Below, in pieces: positions 38,492 through 51,145 of a stretch of 64,000 nucleotides of DNA (its first letter is position 1; each line of letters begins with the position of its first letter). The stretch is from positions 4,402,001-4,466,000 of the forward strand of contig OZ176058.1 of NCBI GenBank assembly GCA_964247055.1. Reading direction: 5' to 3'. A program made the translations under genes and the position numbers. Source of the DNA: Paragordius varius (taxonomy: Eukaryota; Nematomorpha). A model generated the notes under the pieces. The model did not search any database, was not told where the DNA came from, and worked only from the letters and a program-made list of their open reading frames with translations.

Positions 38492-40316
38492 TCATTCGGA
38501 TTCTTTATTAACATCTGGTTTCATGGCGGGAAATAATATCACTTCCTAAATGAATGAAAAAAAATAAATATATATTAATAAAAGACAAAAAGTAAAAATC
38601 GAAAAGACAAAAAATGTTTTTTTATAAAACTTGATTTTTCATCTAATTTATAAAAATATTGTTTAAAAAAGATTTTACCTTAATATATACTATTTTAGAT
38701 GGGAAAATGTTAGAAACCAACTTTGTATTCAAAGATATACAAATTGGCACATCATTTAAAATAATTTTTAATGGAATTTAATCTAACTCAAAATTTCTAA
38801 AATATTTTTACAAAAAAAATTACTTTAATATTTTCCGTATCAGTTAGTAAAAATATTGTTCAAAAAAGACTATTTTATAACAAAAATGTTAGAAATCAAC
38901 CCTTTATCCAAAGATATCCAAATTATAATAAATTTAATGTAAAATCTCAAAATTTATTAAAATTTAATCAATTTACAAAAAAATTGATATCCAAATTAGC
39001 ACACCATTTAAAATAATTTTTAATAATATTTAATCTAAAATCTCAAAATTTTATGATAATTATCTTTTAATTTAAGAAAAAATTACTTTAATATTTTCCG
39101 TATCAGTTAGTAAAAATATTGTTTAAAAAGGACTATTTTATAACCTTAATATATTTTCTTTTTTAATTATTCAAAGATATCAAATTAGCACATTATTTAA
39201 AATAAATCTTAAAACAAAGAATAATTTAAAATCTCAAAATTTCTTAAAATTAAATTTTTTTGTAATAAAAAATTTGCTTTTTCATCTATATTTGTAAAAA
39301 TATTGTTTAAAATAGACTATTTTACCTTTAAATATTCTCTTTTAAATGAAAAAATGTTAAAAACCAACTTTTTGTTGAAATTATTAATCCAAAACACAAA
39401 ATAATCTTAAAATAAAGAATAAATAAAAATTCTCAGAATCTTCCGTATATTTATAAAAATATACTATTTTATAACCTTAATATTAAATATTTAAATAAAG
39501 AATAAATAATCTAAATTCTCAAAATTTTTCCGTATATTTATAAAAATATACTATTTTATAACCTTAATATTAAATCTTAAAACAAAGAATAATCTTAAAT
39601 TTCAAAATTTATTAAAAATTAATATTTTTCTTTTACAAAACAAATAATTTTCCCTCTTTAGATGGGAAAAATGTTGGAATAACAACTTTTTATTCAAAGA
39701 TATCCAAATTATAATGAAATTTAATCTAAAATTTCAAAAAATCTCAAAAATTAAATTTTTTTTTACAAAAAAATTATACTTTTATATTTTCCGTATCAGT
39801 TAGTAAAAATATTGTTCAAAAAAGACTATTTTTTAACAAAAATGTTAGAAATCAACCCTTTATCCAAATTATAATGGAATTTAATCTAAAATCCCAAAAT
39901 TTATAAATTATTACTTTTTTTTACAAAAAAATTTACTTTAATATTTTCCGTATCAGTGAGTAAAAATATTGTTTATGGAAAAATATTTTATAACCTTAAT
40001 ATATTCTCTTTTTGGATGTGAATTGTTCATATCCAAAGATATCCAAATTAACACACCATTTAAAATAATTTTTAATGGAATTCAATCTAAAATTTCAAAA
40101 ATTTATATTAAAATTAAATCTAAAATTCCAAAATTTCTTAAAAATTAATATTTTTTTACAAAAAAAATTACTTTAATATTTTCGGTATCAGTGAGTAACA
40201 TGGTAAGCCTATCAAGACCCAATCCCCAACCAGCTGTTGGCGGCAATCCGAATTCTAGGGCTCTTACGAAATTCTCGTCAATGTGTTGAGCCTCCTCGTC
40301 ACCTGCTAGTTTATCC
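38492..40316 (-). pseudogene. LysRS second copy, 3' fragment (exons E11 and E12)
   Basis: E12 at 38492-38545 and E11 at 40173-40316 encode the same peptides as 13790-13843 and 14884-15027 (motif 3 GWGLGLDR included), with only scattered base differences, several silent. No further LysRS exon follows upstream; the E10-E11 intron runs to about 42125 and then changes to KChIP-locus sequence. Lacking motifs 1 and 2, it cannot be a working synthetase as placed. Confidence 0.9.
38600..40172 (-). repeat. Donor-edge array of LysRS E11, second copy
   Basis: The E11 end plus donor (ttactttaatattttccgta, tcagttagtaaaaatattg) recurs near 38820, 39083, 39778 and 39940 ahead of the real one at 40170. Filler matches 13940-14883, but this copy has more units. 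Confidence 0.85.
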
Positions 40317-40577
40317 TAAAGGGGGCGCGTATATATACAAGATCAGCTGAGTTTTTAGGAAAAATCAGTTTAAAAACCTTGATAAATAACTGATAAATAT
40401 GTTATTAAATGTTGAGAAATTAAGATTTTTCATACTTATAGTTTATTATAACGGTGTATATATACGAGATCAACTGAGTTTTAAAAATCACTTAAAATCA
40501 ATAGATAAGTGATAAATATTTTATCAAATATTCAAAAGTCAAGAATTTTCGTGATTTTTCATAATATATCATCGTAC

Positions 40578-40610
<33 letters not shown>

Positions 40611-42125
40611 AGATCAACCTTTTATTTAAATAATTATAGTCTGTTATATATGATATGAGTTAAGAAAATTATGAAATTCTCGTCAATGAGTTAAGCCTCC
40701 TCGTCACCTGCTAGTTTATCCTATAGGGCGCGTATATATATACCAGATCAGCTGAGTTTTTAGCTAAATCACTTAAAACCAATAAATAAACTGATAAATA
40801 TGTTATTAAATTAGAAGTTTAAAAATTTATTATAAGGGTGTGTATACACGAGATCAACTGAGTTTTTTAGGAAAATCACTGAAATCAATAGATAACTGAT
40901 AAATTATATGTTATCATTCAAAAGTCAAGAATTTTTGTGATTTCTCTAAATTATTATAAGGGCGTATATATACGAGATCAGCTGATTTTTTAATTAATTA
41001 TAGTTTGTTATATAAGATATAATTGCATAAATTCACGAAATCCTCATCAATGTGTTGTGCCTCCTCGTCACCTGCTAGTTTATCCTAAAGGGGGCGTATA
41101 TATATACAAGATCATCTGAGTTTTTAGCAAAGATCAGTTTTAAAACCTATAAATAACTGATAAATATGCTATGATGTATTTTTGAAATCAATTGATTATT
41201 TAATTAATTATAGTTTGTTATATATGATATAATTTAAAAAATTTATGAAATTCTCATCAATGTGTTGTGCTTCCTCATCACCTAGTGTATCCTAATGAGA
41301 AATGGAGAGGGGGCGTATATACACGATATCAGGTGATTTCCAAAGTTATAACCTATAAATAACTGATAAATATGTTATGAATATTCGTTATTTTTTATAT
41401 TTTATCATAAGGGTATATATATATATATATATATAAGATCAGCTGATTATTCAAATTTTATAGTTTTCTATATAAGATATAATTGAGTAAATTCACGAAA
41501 TTCTCGTCAATGTGTTGAGCCTCCTCGTCACCTGCTAATTTATCCTAAAGGGGGCGTATATATATACGAGATCAACTGTGAGTTTTGTAGAAAAATCACT
41601 TAAAACCAATAAATAAACTGATAAATACGTTATGATTTAGAAGTTTAATAATTTATTATAGTTTGTTATATATGATATAAGTTAAAAAATTTATGAAATT
41701 CTCGTCAATGTGTTGAGCCTGCTCGTCACCTGCTAGTTTATCCTAATAAGAAATGGAGAGAGGGCGTATATATATAGGATATCAGCTGAGTTTTTTAAGA
41801 AAATCACTTAAAACCTATAAAATACTGATAAATATGTTATAAAATATTTAGTAGGAGTTAAGAATTTTCGTACTTATAGTTTATTATAAAGGTATAAATA
41901 TATGAGATCAACTGAGTTTTTTAGGAAAATCAGTTTTAAAACTATAACAAACTGATAAATATGTCATTAAATATTATCAATTTTCGTACTTAGAGTTTAT
42001 TATAAGGGTATAAATATATGAGATCAAGTGAGTTTTTTTGATAATTTAAAACAAAAAATAACTGATATAATGTTATCAAATATTTAGTTGTTATTCGGTG
42101 ATTTCTTATAAATTATCATAGGGGC
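40317..42125 (-). repeat. Acceptor-edge array of LysRS E11, second copy
   Basis: Five copies keep about 45-50 bp of E11 coding start with acceptor (ttctcgtcaatgtgttgagc, ctcctcgtcacctgctagtt, tatcctaaaggg) at about 40675, 41036, 41248, 41495 and 41695, with gcgtatatatacaagatcag units between. On the minus strand they read [16 protein letters not shown] with one to several changes. Confidence 0.88.
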
Positions 42126-42401
42126 CTATATAACAAGATGTATTTTTGAAAAAAACATTTTTATATATCTAGGTTCATTAATGTTATATAAGTGTAGTTT
42201 TTGGTATGATTTCAATTCATTCCATATTTTGTGAAATTATTTTTAAACAGACCTGGGGCAACTACCCCAATTAGATATGAATGTGTTGTATCCAAGTGTT
42301 AAATATTTTTTACATTTTAAAAACAAATTTTTTAATTTAAAATGTAGAAACATAGTGAAATAAAACTAATTTTATTTGGGAAATTATACATTTATTTAAT
42401 A

Positions 42402-42612
42402 CAGAAAAATTACGACAAAACGTAAAAATATTCAAAAAAATCAACAAATTTTAAAAACTTAATTTATCTTATAAAATCATTTTATTACAATAAAATTGAT
42501 TGTTACAATATATCTCTATTAAAATTTACAGTTTAAAACAATCAAAATTTGCCTTTTAGAAAAAAAAATTGTTTTTAATTTTTACGTTATGTCCGTATAA
42601 TTTTAATTTTTT
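42402..42612. mobile_element. MITE-A copy, short
   Basis: cagaaaaattacgacaaaac to gtccgtataattttaatttt; orthologue at 59842-60055. Confidence 0.75.
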
Positions 42613-43176
42613 TTGGAATTTATTAATGTTAGGGTATCTATTTATATTGCAAATTTCAAAGATATTGATAAAATAGCGAAAATAAACAAGTCTTAGTAAC
42701 TACCAGGCAATAGTTATATAAATTATAGATATAATTATAATTAGAATATTTTGTAAAAAAATAAAAACTTAGTTATTTCCTAACCTTATATAAACGTTAA
42801 TTTCCGATGTAAATTTTAAAGTTTTTTTTTAAATAATATTTTATATTTATAGTTTAAAAAAATATCCGAAACTATATACATATTTACATCTCTAAAAGCG
42901 CCTTTAGGTTAGAGGTTATTTAAAAAAACTTTTAAGATAATTGTTAAGCATTAAAATTTAACACATTTTTGCGCTAAAATTTTTTTGCAAATAATCCTAA
43001 ATTTATAATATACAACATACAAGTATAAATAAATATATACGGACAAAATGTGAAAATATAAAGAAAAATATTTTTTTCTCTAAATGACAACATATAACTG
43101 ATTTTTAAAATATGTAAATTATATAATAGTAGAGTTCTAAATTGAAACACAATCAATTATATTTAATGCCCATATA

Positions 43177-43449
43177 CAGTAAAAACTGTAATTATACGGA
43201 CAAAACGTAAAATATAAATACAGTTATTTTTTATAGACAACCATCCATACTTTTTATATCTTGATTTTTCAAATGTAACTCATTGTTTAAAATGGCAAAG
43301 TGTGAAATAAAGATATTACTAACACAATTAATTCTTTATTTTGAAATTGAAATTAAATAGCTTATGTAGAAAAGTTTAAGGTTTAAAAAAGTATATCTGT
43401 CTTGTCTTTATATTTTTACGTTTTGTCCGTATAATTTCAATTTTTACTG
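43177..43449. mobile_element. MITE-A copy before KChIP copy 3
   Basis: cagtaaaaactgtaattata to caatttttactg, TA-flanked, well preserved arms. Confidence 0.87.
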
Positions 43450-43611
43450 TATTTTGCAATTTTAATAAATGTAATTTATAAAGGATAATTAAGGTTAAGT
43501 ATAGCTGTTTTTAGGAAAAGAATTTGTCACATTTTGTTTGTATAATTTCATTTTTTATATATTGTCCAAATATTTGAAATTATTATTGTAAAAGTCTAAT
43601 TTTATTGAATA

Positions 43612-43811
43612 TACCATTTACGATTCAAATTCACCCTTGAATTCAAATTGACCCTAAAAATAAATTATGTATTTTCGGGCTAATATAACTCATCAATAAT
43701 AATAATAGTAAATTTTTACTACAAGGAAATTGGTTTTGTTCGAGAGTGAATATAAATAAGGGTATATTTGAATTACTCAAGGGTGAATTGAATTGAACTG
43801 TAAATGATATA
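43612..43811. mobile_element. MITE-B copy in KChIP intron, occupied/empty pair available
   Basis: taccatttacgattcaaatt on the left, gaactgtaaatgata on the right, only two units per arm. The same intron in copy 1 (about 7600) lacks it, giving an empty site in a tatata context. Confidence 0.85.
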
Positions 43812-44467
43812 TATAAAAGATTTGTTCAAATATAAAAATTAAATAAAAATATGCCAATTATATATCTCAATTTTAAAATTTAAATTTTAAAATAATATTT
43901 TTAGAAAAGGGAGAAGACACAAATTTATTGACTCAATATTCCAGGAAACCTGAGCCAATCGAAGTTTTAGAAAAAAAAGTTAATTTTTCGCGCCGTGAAA
44001 TTAAACAATTATATCAAAAATTTAAACAAGTAAATATTAAAATTTTAATATTGTCAAAACAATGAATATTTTAGGTTAAAATAATATAAATTCTGGTAAA
44101 ATTTATTGAATTGAACTATATCCAAAATTTTCGATTCATGTAAGCATTTTTTTAATGAATTAACTAGTAACAAAAGAAAAAATAATAATAAAATATAGTT
44201 AAAACAAAATTTGAAAATATTATATTTTTTTATATTTTTTCATTATTTATTTTGTTTTTAGTTAATCTGAAAAAAATGATTACATGTATCTATAATTTTG
44301 GATATAGTTCGATCTAATAAATTTTACAATAATTTAAAAAAATTTAAATACTTCTTACATTAAAATTAAGACTATGAAGACAAAACGTAAAAATAAAAAG
44401 ACAAATATTTGTAAAACACAACCATACTTTTTTAATCTTGTTTTTTTTTCATACATAAACCGTATAT

Positions 44468-44741
44468 AGTGTAAAAACTAAAATTTATATGGAATAATAT
44501 AAAGACAAATATTTTTTTAAAGACAACCATACTTTTTAAATCCTTAATTTTTGCTATATAAAATATTTAATTACCATCGTAATCTACTTAATTGATTGTA
44601 CCAAATATTTCTATTTAATATTTTGCAGTTTGAAACGATCATTTACTTAATAAAATTAATAAAAATATGGTTGTCTTTTAGAAAAAATATTTGTCTTTAT
44701 ATTTTTACGTTTTGACCATAGTATAATTTCAATTTTTACTG
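44468..44741. mobile_element. MITE-A copy, KChIP copy 3 intron 2
   Basis: Same site as 7950-8207 and 54997-55258. Confidence 0.8.
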
Positions 44742-45157
44742 TAAAAAATAATATTCATGTATATAATGGAGTGTAAAAACAATTCATATTTCATACTTAT
44801 TTTGCAACATAAAACGATAAGAAAAACAATAAACATTTTAAAAAATATAGTGGTCTGCTTGCAATTTGTTTTTTCGTTTTTACGTTTTGTCTGTCTAATT
44901 TTGTTTATTCTATCTCCCTTTTAAAATATATTTATATCTCACGTTTTGGTATAATTTTAATTTTTACTGGGTATAGATTTAAAATATTTTTATATTTTTT
45001 ATTTTTCTAGAATTTTCCGCGTGGATTCATAGATCATGAAGGTTTTCGAACACTTTTTGCCAATTTATTTAGTGATGGAAGTATAACATTAAAATTTGCA
45101 ATTTAAAGTTGATATATTATTGGTTTTTAATTTTAAATTGGATAACCTAAAAATATG

Positions 45158-45415
45158 CAGTAACTAAAGAGAAATATTTCTTTAAAAGAGAACCATACTT
45201 TTATCAAACTTAATTTTTTTTTATAAAAAATATAAAATTATAATTGTAGAATATATAAATGATTGGTTTATCAATATACATATCAATTTTATTATTTGCA
45301 ATTTAAAACAATGAGTTATATTTTTAAAAATGAAATTAAAAATAGTATGGGGTTGTCTTTTAGAAAAAACATTTGTCTTTATATTTTTAGGTTTTTCGTA
45401 TAATTTTATTTACTG
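45158..45415. mobile_element. MITE-A copy, KChIP copy 3 intron 3
   Basis: Left arm eroded (cagtaactaaagagaaat), right arm ttttatttactg. The 2.14 kb identical block begins inside its right arm. Confidence 0.75.
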
Positions 45416-45808
45416 TAATAAAATTTAAAAAAATATGAATTATATTTGCTTGCCTGCCTTCCTATTTTAGGAATATCAAAAAATTTATTATTAGATCTAT
45501 AATTAATTTAAATTTCTTTTTTTAACTAATAAAATGGCTTTTTACTGTAATATAATGAATAATTATATAAATATATAGGGTCAGAATATTAGGCAAACCT
45601 TATTTTCTCAAGTATCGATACAGAAAACAAGGGATATAAAACTTTTCAAGTAGATAAATATTTAGCAGTTTTTTTAATTTTTCAAATATTATATAAAAAA
45701 CATAATGTTTTGTTTGCTTAAATTATATTTTAAATGTATTTTATATGGTTATTTTATCAGAGATTGGTAGAAAAGTACCTCTTTTATAAGAGTCGTCGTA
45801 TATTAATA

Positions 45809-46204
45809 TACCATTTACAGTTCGAATTCACCCTTAAACAATTCAAATTCACCCTTGAACAATTCAAATTCACCCTTAAACAATTCAAATTCACCTTCGA
45901 ACAATTCAAATTCACCCTAAAATAAATTATGTGTTTTTTAAGATTATATATTACTTATATTTTTTTATATTTTTTAAAAAAAGAAATTTTGTATGCAATC
46001 AAAATAATACTAAAAAATAAACTTTGTCATATAAATAAATATATTTAATTTTAATGATGAGTTATATTAGACAGAAATTTCATAATTTAATTTTAGGGTG
46101 AATTTGAATTGTTCGAGGGTGAATTTGAATTGTTTAAGGGTGAATTTGAATTGTTCAAGGGTGAATTTGAATTGTTTAAGGGTGAATTTGAACTGTAAAT
46201 GGTA
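45809..46204. mobile_element. MITE-B copy with 21-bp arrays in both arms
   Basis: Left arm taccatttacagttcgaatt then five 21-bp units (acaattcaaattcaccctta); right arm five inverted units ending gaactgtaaatggta. Centre has gagttatattagacagaaat. Confidence 0.92.
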
Positions 46205-46352
46205 TATAATTTATTTAATGATTTTAACAATCTTGTTTTATATTTCGTTTTCTCATTTATATCATGTTAATAACATATTAAATATTTATGGTATTTCGGG
46301 CAAAGAGGGTCTTAGCTGAGTAAATTATTCTGGTTTTTTTAGTTACATATTA

Positions 46353-46646
46353 CAGTAAAAATTGAATTTTTACGGACAAAACGTAAAAATTAAAGACAAA
46401 TATTTTCCCTAAAAGACAACCATACTTTTTAAATCTTATTTATATCAATATAACTCATTATTTTAAATGGCAAACTATGAAATAAAGATATATATATATA
46501 TATAATTAACACAAAAAAATCAATATTTTATTTTTGTAAATAATTTTATATGAGAAAAATTCGGGTTAAAAAAGTAGACTTGTCTTTTGAAAAAATATTT
46601 GTCTTTGTATTTTTACGTTTTGTCCATATGATTTCAATTTTTACTC
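46353..46646. mobile_element. MITE-A copy in first 2.14 kb block
   Basis: cagtaaaaattgaattttta to caatttttactc. Two left-arm-only fragments follow at about 46820 and 47062. Confidence 0.85.
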
Positions 46647-47219
46647 TATTCAAATGGATTATAAAATAATGTACATTCGTATATATATAAAAATGATAAA
46701 AAACAAAATCATTGCTATTTAACCATAAAACAATAATAACATTAGAGCCATTTTTTTAAACAAAAAAAAACTTTTTCGATAGAAAATGTAGGGATTGATT
46801 TCTTGCATAAATATATATACAGTAAAAATGAAATTATTCTATGGACAAAACGTATAAATATAAAGACAATTATTTTTTCTAAAAGACAGCCATACTTTTC
46901 AATATTAATTTTAATATTGTTTATTGTTTTGGTTTATTGTTTTGGGTAGCCAATTTTAAAAAAGCTATATTTACTTTTAAGATAATTGCTCAGCATTAAA
47001 AAATGGCATATTTTGAGCTATTTTTTTTGCAAATAATCCTTAATTTATAATATCCAACATACAAGTAAAAATTGAATATATACGGACAAAATGTGAAAAT
47101 ATAAAAGACAACAATACTTTTTAAATCTTAATTGATTTCAATATAACTATTTTTTTATACTGTAAATTATATAGTTGTCTAAATTAAAACCACAATCAAT
47201 TATATTTAATGCCCATATA

Positions 47220-47511
47220 CAGTAAAAACTGAAATTATAAGGACAAAACGTAAAAATATAAAGACAAATATTGTTGTCTAAAAGACAACAATACTTTTTA
47301 AAACTTAATTATTTCAATAAAACTCATTGTTTTAAATGGCAAGGTCTGAAAGTATGATATATATAGCTAACACAATAAATTTCATATACTACAATTGTAA
47401 TTAAATAGATAATATGGGGAAAATAAGGTTAAAAAAAGTATGGTTGTCTTTTTAATAAATCATATGTCGTTATATTTTTACGTTTTGTCCGTATAATTTT
47501 AAATTTTACTG
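47220..47511. mobile_element. MITE-A copy at the right end of first 2.14 kb block
   Basis: cagtaaaaactgaaattata to ttaaattttactg. The identical block ends at its right tip. Confidence 0.87.
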
Positions 47512-47512
47512 T

Positions 47513-49004
47513 GTAAGTATATCAAATGCATCACGCCATATTATTTAAGTAGTCCAAAATAAGGGCCAGTAAGCCATTTAAATTGAACATTCCTGTTTTA
47601 AACTTTGGACACACTTTTTCTATATATTTATAATATATTTCCAAACATATTTTTAAGCGTTGCGTTCGCCAGAATTAAAATGACAATAGTAATAAAATAT
47701 ATTTGAAAATGAAGGTTTTACAGACTAAACAAATGACTTCAAATCCAATTTTTGAAGAAATAAACCATAATACGTTTTTAAATCTCGATTTTTCCACCAT
47801 AAAACCATTGATTTAATAATTACTATTTTAAATTAAAATAAATTATTTAATTAACAATTACATCTGTTTCCCTTCGTAACACAAAAGGATGGATGTGTTT
47901 TCCTACAGTTGAGTTAAACACGTTCGCTTTTGTAAATAAAATTAATCCATATAATGCGCGATTCTTAGTTATTTTATTGAGTTCTGCAAAGGTTACATTA
48001 GTTTTTTGTCAAACAGTAGTATACTATTGACAACTCAATTCACCCTTAAACAATTCAAATTCACCCTTGAATAATTCAAATTCACTCTTGAAAAATTCAA
48101 ATTCACTCTTGAAAAATTCAAATTCCCCCTTGAACAATTCAAATTCACCCTTAAACAATTCAAATTCACCCTTGAATAATTCAAATTCACTCTTGAAAAA
48201 TTCAAATTCCCCCTTGAACAATTCAAATTCACCCTTAAACAATTCAAATTCACCCTTAAACAGTTCAAATTCACCCTATATACTTTTTTTAGATTAAAAA
48301 ATACCAATATATATGTTTTTGTAAAATTAAAATTTTGTTTTAAATTAAAATTATACTGAAAAAATATTTAACTATGCCAAAAAGATATATTTCTTATTAA
48401 TGATGAGTTATATTAGTTCGAAAACACATAATTTATTTTTAGGGTGAATTTAAATTGTTCAAGGGTGAATATGAATTGCTCGAGGGTGAATTTGAATTGT
48501 TCAAGGGTGAATTTTAATTATTCGAGGGTGAATTTTAATTGTTCGAGGGTGAATTTGAATTGTTCAAGAGTGAATTTAAATTGTTCAAGGGTGATTTTGA
48601 ACTGTAAATGGTATTTAAAAAAATTTAATTTGTCTCAAAAGCTGAGCACCTTATAATATCGATAAAATTATCATAACTGTTTGATACATTTGTACATGTT
48701 ATTATTACTTAAGTATATCATTTTTTATAAAAAATAAAACTCAGATACCCATATATACAGTAAAAACTTTGAAATTATACTATGGGAAAAATGTAAAAAT
48801 ATAAAGACAAATAATTTTTCAAAAAGACAACCAACCATACTTTCCATACTTTTAATATATACAATATTTAATTACAATCCTATATTACATATTGATTGTG
48901 TCACCAATTATACATATACAAGTTTTTTACTTTACAATTCAATGAGTTATATTTTTTAAAATAATGTTCAAAAAAGTATGGATGTTGTATTTTAGAAAAA
49001 AAAT
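47513..49004. other. KChIP intergenic block, 1.5 kb, three diverged copies in window
   Basis: Starts aagtatatcaaatgcatcac; homologous to 51147-52590 and 60896-62408. Holds a large MITE-B and the start of a MITE-A. It precedes exon A of a KChIP copy in the other two places, so it may carry the upstream region of the gene. No open frame shared by all three copies. Confidence 0.6.
48021..48613. mobile_element. MITE-B copy, largest left arm
   Basis: Left arm about eleven 21-bp units in which a higher-order pattern repeats (variants ccttgaataa, tcttgaaaaa, ccttgaacaa in the same order twice). Right arm about eight inverted units ending gaactgtaaatggta. The left tip is changed (atactattgacaactc). 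Confidence 0.9.
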
Positions 49005-49049
49005 ATTTGTCTTTATATTTTTAGGTTTTTCGTATAATTTTATTTACTG
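48758..49049. mobile_element. MITE-A copy spanning the left end of second 2.14 kb block
   Basis: cagtaaaaactttgaaatta to ttttatttactg. Its right arm equals that of 45158-45415 while its left arm does not, so it is a hybrid produced at the duplication boundary. Confidence 0.85.
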
Positions 49050-49212
49050 TAATAAAATTTAAAAAAATATGAATTATATTTGCTTGCCTGCCTTCCTATT
49101 TTAGGAATATCAAAAAATTTATTATTAGATCTATAATTAATTTAAATTTCTTTTTTTAACTAATAAAATGGCTTTTTACTGTAATATAATGAATAATTAT
49201 ATAAATATATAG

Positions 49213-49283
49213 GGTCAGAATATTAGGCAAACCTTATTTTCTCAAGTATCGATACAGAAAACAAGGGATATAAAACTTTTCAA
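49213..49283 (+). pseudogene. KChIP exon 4, extra copy
   Basis: Identical to 45579-45649 with the same premature TAG; no exon 3 or 5 beside it. A by-product of the 2.14 kb duplication. Confidence 0.9.
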
Positions 49284-49442
49284 GTAGATAAATATTTAGC
49301 AGTTTTTTTAATTTTTCAAATATTATATAAAAAACATAATGTTTTGTTTGCTTAAATTATATTTTAAATGTATTTTATATGGTTATTTTATCAGAGATTG
49401 GTAGAAAAGTACCTCTTTTATAAGAGTCGTCGTATATTAATA

Positions 49443-49838
49443 TACCATTTACAGTTCGAATTCACCCTTAAACAATTCAAATTCACCCTTGAACAATTCA
49501 AATTCACCCTTAAACAATTCAAATTCACCTTCGAACAATTCAAATTCACCCTAAAATAAATTATGTGTTTTTTAAGATTATATATTACTTATATTTTTTT
49601 ATATTTTTTAAAAAAAGAAATTTTGTATGCAATCAAAATAATACTAAAAAATAAACTTTGTCATATAAATAAATATATTTAATTTTAATGATGAGTTATA
49701 TTAGACAGAAATTTCATAATTTAATTTTAGGGTGAATTTGAATTGTTCGAGGGTGAATTTGAATTGTTTAAGGGTGAATTTGAATTGTTCAAGGGTGAAT
49801 TTGAATTGTTTAAGGGTGAATTTGAACTGTAAATGGTA
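49443..49838. mobile_element. MITE-B copy within the second 2.14 kb block
   Basis: Identical to 45809-46204, same number of 21-bp units in each arm. Confidence 0.92.
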
Positions 49839-49986
49839 TATAATTTATTTAATGATTTTAACAATCTTGTTTTATATTTCGTTTTCTCATTTATATCATG
49901 TTAATAACATATTAAATATTTATGGTATTTCGGGCAAAGAGGGTCTTAGCTGAGTAAATTATTCTGGTTTTTTTAGTTACATATTA

Positions 49987-50280
49987 CAGTAAAAATTGAA
50001 TTTTTACGGACAAAACGTAAAAATTAAAGACAAATATTTTCCCTAAAAGACAACCATACTTTTTAAATCTTATTTATATCAATATAACTCATTATTTTAA
50101 ATGGCAAACTATGAAATAAAGATATATATATATATATAATTAACACAAAAAAATCAATATTTTATTTTTGTAAATAATTTTATATGAGAAAAATTCGGGT
50201 TAAAAAAGTAGACTTGTCTTTTGAAAAAATATTTGTCTTTGTATTTTTACGTTTTGTCCATATGATTTCAATTTTTACTC
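49987..50280. mobile_element. MITE-A copy in second 2.14 kb block
   Basis: Identical to 46353-46646. Confidence 0.85.
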
Positions 50281-50853
50281 TATTCAAATGGATTATAAAA
50301 TAATGTACATTCGTATATATATAAAAATGATAAAAAACAAAATCATTGCTATTTAACCATAAAACAATAATAACATTAGAGCCATTTTTTTAAACAAAAA
50401 AAAACTTTTTCGATAGAAAATGTAGGGATTGATTTCTTGCATAAATATATATACAGTAAAAATGAAATTATTCTATGGACAAAACGTATAAATATAAAGA
50501 CAATTATTTTTTCTAAAAGACAGCCATACTTTTCAATATTAATTTTAATATTGTTTATTGTTTTGGTTTATTGTTTTGGGTAGCCAATTTTAAAAAAGCT
50601 ATATTTACTTTTAAGATAATTGCTCAGCATTAAAAAATGGCATATTTTGAGCTATTTTTTTTGCAAATAATCCTTAATTTATAATATCCAACATACAAGT
50701 AAAAATTGAATATATACGGACAAAATGTGAAAATATAAAAGACAACAATACTTTTTAAATCTTAATTGATTTCAATATAACTATTTTTTTATACTGTAAA
50801 TTATATAGTTGTCTAAATTAAAACCACAATCAATTATATTTAATGCCCATATA

Positions 50854-51145
50854 CAGTAAAAACTGAAATTATAAGGACAAAACGTAAAAATATAAAGACA
50901 AATATTGTTGTCTAAAAGACAACAATACTTTTTAAAACTTAATTATTTCAATAAAACTCATTGTTTTAAATGGCAAGGTCTGAAAGTATGATATATATAG
51001 CTAACACAATAAATTTCATATACTACAATTGTAATTAAATAGATAATATGGGGAAAATAAGGTTAAAAAAAGTATGGTTGTCTTTTTAATAAATCATATG
51101 TCGTTATATTTTTACGTTTTGTCCGTATAATTTTAAATTTTACTG
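50854..51145. mobile_element. MITE-A copy at the right end of second 2.14 kb block
   Basis: Identical to 47220-47511. Confidence 0.87.

Larger units (their letters stand above)
42126..43904. other. KChIP-locus intergenic and intron sequence around a junction
   Basis: From about 42300 this matches the region after KChIP copy 4 (59700-60900). Near 43560 it passes into KChIP intron before exon 2, skipping exon 1. Contains MITE-A copies at 42402-42612 and 43177-43449 and a MITE-B at 43612-43811. No gene seen. Confidence 0.65.
43905..45649 (+). pseudogene. KChIP copy 3, internal fragment (exons 2-4)
   Basis: Exons 43905-44029 (KGEDTNLLTQ...YQKFKQ), 45011-45080 (NFPRGFIDHEGF...SDG) and 45579-45649 (EF2). 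Exons 2 and 3 are open with good splice sites. Exon 4 has TAG as its fifth codon (SEY-stop) and a change of ITF to KTF. No exon 1 precedes it and no exon 5 follows before copy 4 starts, so this is a dead fragment. Confidence 0.88.
45371..47512. repeat. 2.14 kb duplicated block, first copy
   Basis: Matches 49005-51146 at a constant offset of 3634 with no difference that I noticed, including simple TA runs and 21-bp arrays. Both ends fall inside or at the tip of a MITE-A arm. Contains KChIP exon 4, a MITE-B and several MITE-A. Confidence 0.9.

Noticed and set aside
45734-46319. Repetitive frames encoding QFKFTLE- and VNLNCSR-type repeats (also 48024-48656, 49368-49953, 51994-52296, 61587-62027)
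   Set aside because: A 21-bp repeat is open in several frames on both strands by arithmetic. The frames run over element tips, and the unit count varies. They belong to MITE-B arms, not to proteins.
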